Below are positions 58,168 to 64,000 of a DNA stretch of 64,000 nucleotides, in pieces. The first letter of the stretch is position 1. Each line of letters opens with the position of its first letter. Both the position numbers and the translations under genes were made by a program. The DNA comes from an uncultured Oscillospiraceae bacterium (GTDB taxonomy: Bacteria; Bacillota; Clostridia; Oscillospirales; Acutalibacteraceae). The stretch covers positions 62,001 through 126,000 of the forward strand of contig UQWL01000002.1 of the NCBI GenBank assembly GCA_900544715.1, written 5' to 3'. The notes under the pieces are model-generated. The model ran no database searches. It was not told the origin of the DNA and was given only the letters and a program-made list of their open reading frames with translations.

Positions 58168-59514
58168 CTATAGTTTCTGTCCAACAGAGCCTGACGATAC
58201 AGGGGATTCTTCTTTTACGGCAGGCGGCGCTTCTTCCAAAGGCCCAGGCGGTATGTTCTGCTCTGCCATGGATTTTTGGCAAAGCCGTTTCGATGCTTCA
58301 ACCAGCCCCAGGAACAGCATGAAGTATTGCAGCTCTTTCGGCGTTTGAAGCGAAAACTCAAACACGGAAAACACAAGAAATCCCGCCAGGGAGGCAAGGT
58401 AGGCAACGCCCATCCTGCGCCATTGCCGACCGCTTCGCAGCAGGTAAAACAGATCGTAAACCAGCAGGCTCAGCACGGCAACAAAAAACAAAATGCTGAT
58501 GAGTCCGCCCTCAACGAGCAATTCAAAATATAGGCTGTGGGCATGCGGTTGATTGATTCCAAACCGGTTTTGCAGCAGGGTGGTCACATTTTCTGTGCCC
58601 GCGCCTACGCCGAACAGAGGGTTTTCTGTGAAAACCTTTAAGCATCCGCCCCAAATGGCCAACCGAGTGACGGTGGAAACATCAAGCTGCAAAATGGCAA
58701 ACAAGCGCTGATATACGCTCTGCGGCAGAATGAGGAGGATTCCGGCGAACAGGGCGGCAATGCCTATCGCCTGCTTTTTCCCCAAAAACATCAGCACAAC
58801 CAGCATGACGATCACGGCTAAATATGCGCCGCGCGAATAGGTGGCGGCAATCCCGCCAAAAATCAGGAGGACGCAAACGCCTGCTGTAACCCGCTGCCAC
58901 TTCTGCTTAAGTTCAAACAGGCTATAGATGGAAACCGGCAAAACGATAATCAGATAAGTTGCCAGAATCAGCGGGTTATCAAACGTGGCGCTCGCCCGTG
59001 TGGAAACGAAATCGGTTACGATGGAAAACGGTAGGAATCTAAAGATAAAGTGATCAACGTCTCTCCAGAATGGAATCGGAAACGGAACCTTGAGCGTGAT
59101 GCACAGCATCTGGAGCAGAGCGACAACACTCACTGCTGCCGCGCCTATCGTCAGGAAAAACATCGCCTGGCGCAGCCGCTCCCGCCGGTCAATCAGGTTG
59201 GAGAGAAAGATATCTCCGAGGAACATCCCCATCCATAACAGCGGAACGAGGATGGAAAAAACTTTGGTATCTGACCAGAGAAAAGAAATCATCATATAGC
59301 ACATGTAGACGAGAAATACCTTGCCCACTGTGCCGATGCGGGCTTTTTGCTTCGTTTGGCTGAAATATCGCTTGAATACCAAAAAGGTGGACAGAGTGAA
59401 AAACGGAGCGATATATTCAGGCAGAAAAGCCGCGCAAAGAAGGGTAACCAGAGCCATCTGCCAAGGAACCCGGTCACTTGGCAGGCGGGAAGCCCCGCTG
59501 GTTTGCTTGTTCAC
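58168..59514 (-). CDS. O-antigen ligase-like polymerase (Wzy_C family)
   Basis: 448 residues, 11 to 12 membrane helices with a large outer loop. Family marks: ATYSRGAYLAV before the loop, and NPLFGVGAGTENVTTLLQNRFGINQPHAHSLYFELLVEGGLISILFF, holding the conserved His-Ser/Glu region of Wzy_C proteins. In Gram-positives such proteins join or extend surface polysaccharides or teichoic-acid-like chains; exact role unknown. No other polysaccharide genes lie beside it. Start is GTG with AAGGAG 7 bases before. Pro/Glu-rich cytoplasmic tail. Confidence 0.88.
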   Translation of the reverse strand: MNKQTSGASRLPSDRVPWQMALVTLLCAAFLPEYIAPFFTLSTFLVFKRYFSQTKQKARIGTVGKVFLVYMCYMMISFLWSDTKVFSILVPLLWMGMFLGDIFLSNLIDRRERLRQAMFFLTIGAAAVSVVALLQMLCITLKVPFPIPFWRDVDHFIFRFLPFSIVTDFVSTRASATFDNPLILATYLIIVLPVSIYSLFELKQKWQRVTAGVCVLLIFGGIAATYSRGAYLAVIVMLVVLMFLGKKQAIGIAALFAGILLILPQSVYQRLFAILQLDVSTVTRLAIWGGCLKVFTENPLFGVGAGTENVTTLLQNRFGINQPHAHSLYFELLVEGGLISILFFVAVLSLLVYDLFYLLRSGRQWRRMGVAYLASLAGFLVFSVFEFSLQTPKELQYFMLFLGLVEASKRLCQKSMAEQNIPPGPLEEAPPAVKEESPVSSGSVGQKL

Positions 59515-59798
59515 ACCTATTCTCCTTATGAACGGTCAGTTTTCCGGCATCGGCTCTGACCGCACGCTTTCAAATTTATAAATACAGTAATAACAGCGAT
59601 ATAAAATCAGTTTATTTTACAATACATTGAAGTAAAAAACAATACATACGCCTGAAATGTGACGAAATTGTTATACGGAGCTGCCTATGAAAGAGCAGAA
59701 CTGTGAATGATACGGAGAAGCAGTACAATTTAGAAAGGGCTGGTCTACAAGGCTTTTCCATGATATTGTGACGTAATTGTAAACTTTAAAATTAAGCC
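59515..59798. other. Non-coding interval before groES
   Basis: AT-rich; no gene seen. Two near-copies of TGTGACGNAATTGT lie at about 59659 and 59768, of unknown meaning. It must contain the promoter of the minus-strand O-antigen ligase-like gene, which I cannot place. Confidence 0.5.
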
Positions 59799-59827
59799 TT
59801 GATTTTTCCAGCGGAAGTGGCTAAAAT
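59799..59827 (+). promoter_or_regulatory. groESL promoter
   Basis: TTGATT (59799-59804), 17 bases, TAAAAT (59822-59827), directly before the CIRCE operator. Confidence 0.8.
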
Positions 59828-59832
59828 AGGTC

Positions 59833-59859
59833 TTAGCACTCAGGAAGCTTGAGTGCTAA
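59833..59859. promoter_or_regulatory. CIRCE operator (HrcA binding site)
   Basis: TTAGCACTC, nine bases, GAGTGCTAA: exact match to the CIRCE inverted repeat. It covers the expected transcription start, so HrcA would repress groESL when cells are not stressed. Confidence 0.98.
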
Positions 59860-59895
59860 CCAAATGAGTAAATTTTATTTATAGGAGGAGTCTAT

Positions 59896-60180
59896 ATGAC
59901 AATCAAACCGCTGTCAGACCGTGTCGTCGTGAAACTCGTCGAGGTGGAAGAGACTACGAAGAGCGGCCTCATCCTCGCAGCATCCGCCCAGGAGAAACCT
60001 CAGATCGCGGAGGTTGTTGCAGTCGGCCCCGGCGGGCTTGTGGATGGCAAGGAAGTTGAAATGTACGTAAAACCGGGCGATAAGGTCATCACCAGCAAGT
60101 ATTCCGGCACAGAGGTCAAGCTTGATAAAGAGGAATACACCATCGTCCGTCAGAGCGATATCCTTGCGATTGTCGAATAA
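59896..60180 (+). CDS. groES: Co-chaperonin GroES
   Basis: Lid of the GroEL folding chamber. 94 residues: IKPLSDRVVVKLVEVEETTKSGLILAASAQEKP (mobile loop SGLIL), VVAVGPGG, GDKVITSKYSGTEVKLDKEEYTIVRQSDILAIVE. Canonical length. AGGAGG precedes the ATG. Co-transcribed with groEL 43 bases downstream and controlled by CIRCE. Confidence 0.98.
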   Translation: MTIKPLSDRVVVKLVEVEETTKSGLILAASAQEKPQIAEVVAVGPGGLVDGKEVEMYVKPGDKVITSKYSGTEVKLDKEEYTIVRQSDILAIVE

Positions 60181-60223
60181 GAATTTCGTATTTACTCATC
60201 AATATTGTTGGAGGTAATGGATT

Positions 60224-61861
60224 ATGTCTAAACAGATCATCTACGGCGAAGAGGCCCGCAAGGCCCTGCAGGCCGGTATTGATAAGCTGAGCGATACCGT
60301 GAAAATCACCCTTGGCCCGAAAGGCCGCAATGTCGTCCTGGATAAGAAATACGGCGCGCCGCTCATCACCAACGACGGTGTGACGATTGCAAAGGAAATC
60401 GAGCTGGAAGACCCCTTTGAGAATATGGGCGCACAGCTCGTCAAGGAAGTCGCCACCAAGACGAACGATGTCGCGGGCGACGGCACTACCACCGCCACGC
60501 TGCTTGCACAGGCGTTTGTCCGCGAGGGCATGAAGAATGTGGCTGCCGGTGCAAACCCGATGGTGGTCAAAAAGGGCATCCAGAAGGCGGTGAACGCCGC
60601 TGTGGACGCGGTGAAGGCTAACTCCAAGCAGGTTGCCAATTCCGACGATATCGCCCGTGTCGCCACGGTTTCCTCTGGCGATGAAACGATTGGCAAGCTG
60701 ATCGCAGAGGCGATGGAGAAGGTTTCCGCCGACGGCGTAATCACTGTTGAGGAATCCAAAACCGCTGAGACGGACTGCGACGTGGTAGAAGGTATGCAGT
60801 TTGACCGCGGTTATGTTTCCCCCTATATGTGCACAGATACGGATAAGATGGAAGCGGTCATTGACGACGCTTACCTGCTGATTACGGATAAGAAAATCTC
60901 CAACATTCAGGAGATCCTGCCGCTGCTGGAGCAGGTGCTGCAGTCCGGTAAGAAGCTGGTCATCATCGCTGAGGATATCGAAGGCGAAGCGCTTGCAACC
61001 CTTCTGGTCAATAAGATGCGTGGCACCTTCACCTGCGTGGCCGTCAAGGCTCCGGGCTTTGGCGACAGGCGCAAGGAGATGCTGCAGGATATCGCTATCC
61101 TGACGGGCGGCGAGGTGATCACCGCTGATCTTGGCCTTGAGCTCAAGGATACGCAGATGACGCAGCTTGGCCGTGCACGCCAGGTGAAGGTCTCCAAGGA
61201 AAATACGATTATTGTGGACGGCGCGGGAGATGCAGAAGCGATCAAGAGCCGTATCCATCAGATCAAGGTTCAGATCGAAGAGACTACGTCTGATTTCGAC
61301 CGTGAGAAGCTGCAGGAGCGTCTTGCAAAGCTGTCCGGTGGCGTAGCGGTAGTCCATGTTGGCGCTGCGACTGAAACCGAGATGAAGGAGAAGAAGCTCC
61401 GCATCGAGGATGCGCTTGCCGCAACCAAGGCTGCTGTGGAAGAGGGCGTTGTGGCCGGCGGCGGCGTTGCGCTGATCAACGCGATCCCCGCGGTTGAGAA
61501 GCTCCTCGCAACGGATGACGCAGATGAGAAAACAGGCGTGAAGATCGTGCTGAAAACGCTGGAAGAGCCGGTGCGCCAGATTGCCGCAAACGCGGGCCTG
61601 GAGGGCTCCGTGATCGTCGATCAGATCAAAAAATCCGATAAGACGGGCTATGGCTTCAACTTTGCTTCTGAGGAGTATGTTGATATGTTTGAAGCCGGCA
61701 TCCTTGACCCCACAAAGGTAACCCGTTCCGCAATCCAGAACGCTTCCTCTGTGGCGGCCATGGTTCTCACCACGGAATCCCTTGTCACCGACAAGCCTGA
61801 TCCGGCTGCTGACGCTGCTGCGAATGCGGCAATGGCGGCACAGGGCGGCGGAATGTATTAA
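60224..61861 (+). CDS. groEL: Chaperonin GroEL
   Basis: ATP-driven folding chamber, 545 residues. Motifs: LGPKGRNVVLDKKYGAP, NDVAGDGTTTATLLAQAFVREG, catalytic Asp region in KLSGGVAVVHVGAATETE, and VVAGGGVALI; ends in a short Gly-Met tail (AAQGGGMY) in place of the usual GGM repeats. All ATP-binding residues appear intact. A GC-rich terminator lies about 45 bases after the stop. Single groEL in this window. Confidence 0.98.
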   Translation: MSKQIIYGEEARKALQAGIDKLSDTVKITLGPKGRNVVLDKKYGAPLITNDGVTIAKEIELEDPFENMGAQLVKEVATKTNDVAGDGTTTATLLAQAFVREGMKNVAAGANPMVVKKGIQKAVNAAVDAVKANSKQVANSDDIARVATVSSGDETIGKLIAEAMEKVSADGVITVEESKTAETDCDVVEGMQFDRGYVSPYMCTDTDKMEAVIDDAYLLITDKKISNIQEILPLLEQVLQSGKKLVIIAEDIEGEALATLLVNKMRGTFTCVAVKAPGFGDRRKEMLQDIAILTGGEVITADLGLELKDTQMTQLGRARQVKVSKENTIIVDGAGDAEAIKSRIHQIKVQIEETTSDFDREKLQERLAKLSGGVAVVHVGAATETEMKEKKLRIEDALAATKAAVEEGVVAGGGVALINAIPAVEKLLATDDADEKTGVKIVLKTLEEPVRQIAANAGLEGSVIVDQIKKSDKTGYGFNFASEEYVDMFEAGILDPTKVTRSAIQNASSVAAMVLTTESLVTDKPDPAADAAANAAMAAQGGGMY

Positions 61862-61905
61862 TTCCGCCCGGCTTTGAATCGAAATAAACTCCTGTACGAA
61901 ATTGG

Positions 61906-61939
61906 GCGCCGCTCTCCTGCACTGGGCAGGGGGCGGCGC
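61906..61939 (+). terminator. Terminator of groESL
   Basis: GCGCCGC (61906-61912) pairs with GCGGCGC (61933-61939), with an inner CTCCTGC/GCAGG stem, then TGTTGT. T-run is short. Confidence 0.7.
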
Positions 61940-61974
61940 TGTTGTATTGCTGTATGGGAAATAATACAGATAGA

Positions 61975-62415
61975 TCAAGTATCGGATGGCCAGTGGCCAG
62001 TCAAAGCCTGAAGACAATTATAAATCCGTGGTATCAGGGCATCACCATTAAACTGGAACGGAGGACTGACGGGAAAACAGTTCTGAAATCGATGACCATA
62101 TACAAAAGCAAACATAAGTATTGCAAATAGATAAAAAACAGTTTCCCACATTCGGGGCTTCCGACGCAATATGATATGTTTTACGCCAATATATGACAGT
62201 AGCACATCTGCTGGTATGACAAGCGGATGCATTGAGAAAGCTTCGGGGAACATCAAGCAGACTAAATAAAGGTTAGCTCTTGTAAGCCCACAAGAGGGGC
62301 ATGGGAATCCGATCAGCGAATAGATTAGGCAAACAGAATGACCCATAAAAATTATGAAAATGTATAAGGCTAGCAGTCCTATGCATAAAATCAATTTGGC
62401 CTTTTTTTTATTCAC
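61975..62415 (-). CDS. DUF2752 family membrane protein
   Basis: 146 residues with about four membrane helices. The family mark GFPCPSCGLTRA (a Cys pair next to the first helix pair) is clear. Function of DUF2752 is not known; it is often found in surface or sporulation-like contexts. Start GTG 62415 overlaps the stop of the preceding gene by eight bases, while ATG 62454 would add 13 residues without a ribosome binding site. Likely co-translated with the 131-aa protein. Confidence 0.8.
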   Translation of the reverse strand: MNKKKAKLILCIGLLALYIFIIFMGHSVCLIYSLIGFPCPSCGLTRANLYLVCLMFPEAFSMHPLVIPADVLLSYIGVKHIILRRKPRMWETVFYLFAILMFAFVYGHRFQNCFPVSPPFQFNGDALIPRIYNCLQALTGHWPSDT

Positions 62416-62803
62416 TTTTACCCATGATAAACATGTTGATGTGGTTAAAAACATCTTTTTTCAGGCTTATCTGCTTGTAAATACCCACACCGGTGGTAAT
62501 CCAAGGAATCCAGATGCAAAACCAGCCGACGATAAAGCCAACAATTTTATCGCTCCACTGCTCTTCCGAGGTGCTGCATACAAGCTTTCCATTCGAGTAG
62601 GTAAACATGATCTTGATCTGTTCTCCCAGGCCTGTAATGGTATGAATTCCTCCAACGTTTTTAGAGATCGTAATCGCGGAGGCGTTCCCCAGCTTGTTTT
62701 CTTGTACGGAGTACCCCTTTCCTGAATAGGACATCACCAGAGACTCCATTAATTCTTCAATGGGAAAAGAGGCAGGGATGTTAAATATTCTGTTTTCAGC
62801 CAT
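62408..62803 (-). CDS. Small membrane-associated protein of unknown function, 131 aa
   Basis: N-terminal soluble part of about 80 residues (strand-rich: GYSVQENKLGNASAITISKN, then GGIHTITGLGEQIKIMFTYSNGKLVCSTSEEQWSDK) followed by one or two membrane helices (IVGFIVGWFCIWIPWITTGVGIY). It recalls small proteins encoded with DUF2752, but I do not recognise a family. GGAGG is 7 bases before ATG. Overlap with the next gene supports a functional pair. Confidence 0.75.
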   Translation of the reverse strand: MAENRIFNIPASFPIEELMESLVMSYSGKGYSVQENKLGNASAITISKNVGGIHTITGLGEQIKIMFTYSNGKLVCSTSEEQWSDKIVGFIVGWFCIWIPWITTGVGIYKQISLKKDVFNHINMFIMGKSE

Positions 62804-62881
62804 TATAATTCCTCCAGAGTAAATTTCGATTGATCATTGACAGCGTTTTTGGATGCTTTAGTTCTTGACTTTTCATCTATG

Positions 62882-62916
62882 CGACCTACCCGTCAAGCGG
62901 ACAGCAGGGTAGGTCG
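62882..62916. terminator. Hairpin between the lipoprotein gene and the 131-aa gene
   Basis: 10-bp perfect stem (62882-62891, 62907-62916) ten bases beyond the lipoprotein stop on the minus strand. T-run follows on the plus strand only, so its direction is unclear. Confidence 0.5.
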
Positions 62917-62925
62917 ATCTCTTTT

Positions 62926-63846
62926 TCAGCTTTTAATGCGGGCGGTGATCTCCGCCACGTTGTAATCCGCTTTTGCGGAGGTAATGTTTTCGGCGATCAG
63001 ATCCTTTTGGCCGGTGGCGTTCCAGTTGTATTCAAAATCCAGCGCTGCCGGATCCTCAATCCCCCAGCCAAGGCTACCATCCGGATTGCGGACGATATTT
63101 TTGGCAAACACGGCGATGTGACGGATTTCCTGCGCTCCGGTAGAACCTGTAATTTGAATGGAATAATTCAGATCGATGCGATTGAAATACTCCAAGTCGT
63201 TTGGATATTTGGAATAGGAGTTCTTCTTCATCGCGCTGAAATAGGCGCTCTCAAGCTTTAAATCGGAATAAGATTTGAAATTTTCTCCTATTAAGAAACG
63301 GCCTCCGTTTACTCTGAATGGGACGTAGTCATCCTGCGTCCATGCGGTAACCGAGGTGAGGTAGTCCTGTTCTTCACGCAAAAAGGCGGAAAGATCCAGC
63401 TCCTCCGGAATCTCGGTCAGATATTCCGGCACGTTTTCCATCGTAAAGCTTTTTTCGGTTTGGGAGAGCGCATAGGTTTCCTCCTCATAGCCGGAGCTTC
63501 GCAGCGAGGCGTATACGGTTACGCTGTCACCAAGGGCAAACTGGCCGTCCGTTGTGATGGTATCCGGCGAGAGGGAATACTGCACCTTTTCCTGCACTGC
63601 TTCACTGCACTTTGAATTGTTGAATAGCACGGTGCAGAAGGGCGAAACGCCTTCAAAGGCAACGGATAGCCCATCAAACGGATCCAGAATATTTGCGGCA
63701 CTCACGCTGGCGGAGCTTGTCTGCGCGCTCTGTTTGCTCTCCTCGGAAGCAAGGATAATGTTTTCCCGTTGGTTATCAGAGCATGCGGAAAGCCCCAGAA
63801 GCAATAGCGTCAGGGTAAAGAGCAGAATCGGCCATCTTATCTTCAT
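62926..63846 (-). CDS. Lipoprotein of unknown function, 306 aa
   Basis: Lipoprotein signal: MKIRWPILLF core, LSAC with Cys22, then a Ser/Glu/Gln linker. The mature part (about 50-306) is strand-rich with FDGLSVAFEGVSPFC, a tandem-like DGQFALGDSVTVYASL block, and no enzymatic motif I recognise. FDGLSVAFEG plus GDSVTV resembles cell-surface beta domains repeated in Firmicutes lipoproteins (for example DUF5105-like), not certain. GAGGAG lies 8 bases before ATG; the start overlaps the stop of the preceding gene (ATGA), so the two are coupled. Confidence 0.8.
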   Translation of the reverse strand: MKIRWPILLFTLTLLLLGLSACSDNQRENIILASEESKQSAQTSSASVSAANILDPFDGLSVAFEGVSPFCTVLFNNSKCSEAVQEKVQYSLSPDTITTDGQFALGDSVTVYASLRSSGYEEETYALSQTEKSFTMENVPEYLTEIPEELDLSAFLREEQDYLTSVTAWTQDDYVPFRVNGGRFLIGENFKSYSDLKLESAYFSAMKKNSYSKYPNDLEYFNRIDLNYSIQITGSTGAQEIRHIAVFAKNIVRNPDGSLGWGIEDPAALDFEYNWNATGQKDLIAENITSAKADYNVAEITARIKS

Positions 63847-64000
63847 ATCAACATCTCCTCACTTTTTAGATTTTGCTGCGCTTTTGTAAGATGTTTCAAA
63901 CCAATGAAAAGCGCAATGATAAAAATCCATGCTGCTGCGGATTCCAGAAAATATAGTACGCCGCTCCCTGACAGCTGGATCACATCGCCCAGAATATCCT
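63843..64000 (-). CDS. C-terminal end of a membrane protein (5' part outside window)
   Basis: A frame open from the window edge ends in TGA overlapping the lipoprotein start by four bases. About 51 residues are visible: GSGVLYFLESAAAWIFIIAL membrane segment, then a charged tail (KHLTKAQQNLKSEEMLI). Too little for a family call; the overlap implies co-translation with the lipoprotein. Confidence 0.7.
   Translation of the reverse strand, partial: DILGDVIQLSGSGVLYFLESAAAWIFIIALFIGLKHLTKAQQNLKSEEMLI

Noticed and set aside
60116..62017. A 633-codon open frame antisense to groEL
   Set aside because: Shadow of a highly biased gene; no ribosome binding site and protein-unlike composition.

Overview
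The window is a chromosomal stretch of a low-to-medium-GC Gram-positive anaerobe of the class Clostridia, probably an Oscillospiraceae/Ruminococcaceae-type gut bacterium (inference). Supporting signs are strong GGAGG-type ribosome binding sites, a perfect CIRCE operator in front of groES-groEL, the YajC/TIGR04086 pair, the gene order RNase J - GdpP - L9 - DnaB - TilS - Hpt - FtsH, a bacterial-type ProRS with an editing insertion, and TTGACA/TATAAT promoters with 17-base spacers. No phage, insertion sequence or CRISPR array was seen. The window opens inside valS and closes inside a membrane-protein gene; all other genes are complete.

Layout. 1-5 kb: end of valS, a GNAT acetyltransferase, a Nudix hydrolase, yajC, a small membrane protein, a radical SAM protein. 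5-7.4 kb: a 730-residue exported protein of unknown function. 7.5-16.8 kb: an AraC regulator divergent from a glycan-use operon (lipoprotein, a 49-residue protein, GH39, GH20, GPH-type symporter, GH3) with a cre-like palindrome. 17-20 kb: tRNA-Ser(GGA), a 500-base non-coding stretch, RNase HI, and an ECF sigma/anti-sigma pair. 20-33 kb: a GDP-mannose pyrophosphorylase-like/phosphomannomutase-like fusion, a possible 40-residue zinc-ribbon protein, and the conserved RNA, c-di-AMP and replication cluster. 33-38 kb: a second, divergent type IIA topoisomerase pair and an amidohydrolase.

38-39.5 kb is the most unusual part. Two tiny ribbon-helix-helix genes (58 and 59 codons) each have a strong promoter in which one operator repeat lies in the -35/-10 spacer and the second lies just past the -10 box. 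Each is followed by a copy of a hairpin-rich repeat of about 125 bases. The first copy ends in a perfect 11-bp stem that buries the ribosome binding site of the next gene, which starts a pair of related small helical proteins.

39.7-44.4 kb: proS, a bacterial PH-domain protein, a DEDDh exonuclease, a nicotinamidase-like hydrolase and a half-size EamA transporter. 44.7-51.7 kb: two tandem paralogous ABC modules (ATPase plus large permease) with a YtrA-type GntR regulator between them. 51.7-56.3 kb: a 34-residue membrane peptide, a stand-alone E2-type acyltransferase without lipoyl domain, a lipoprotein form of MltG, a Cu/Zn superoxide dismutase and pyrE. 56.3-62 kb: DEAD-box helicase, O-antigen-ligase-like protein, groES-groEL. 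62-64 kb: a DUF2752 protein with a small partner, a lipoprotein, and the tail of a membrane protein.
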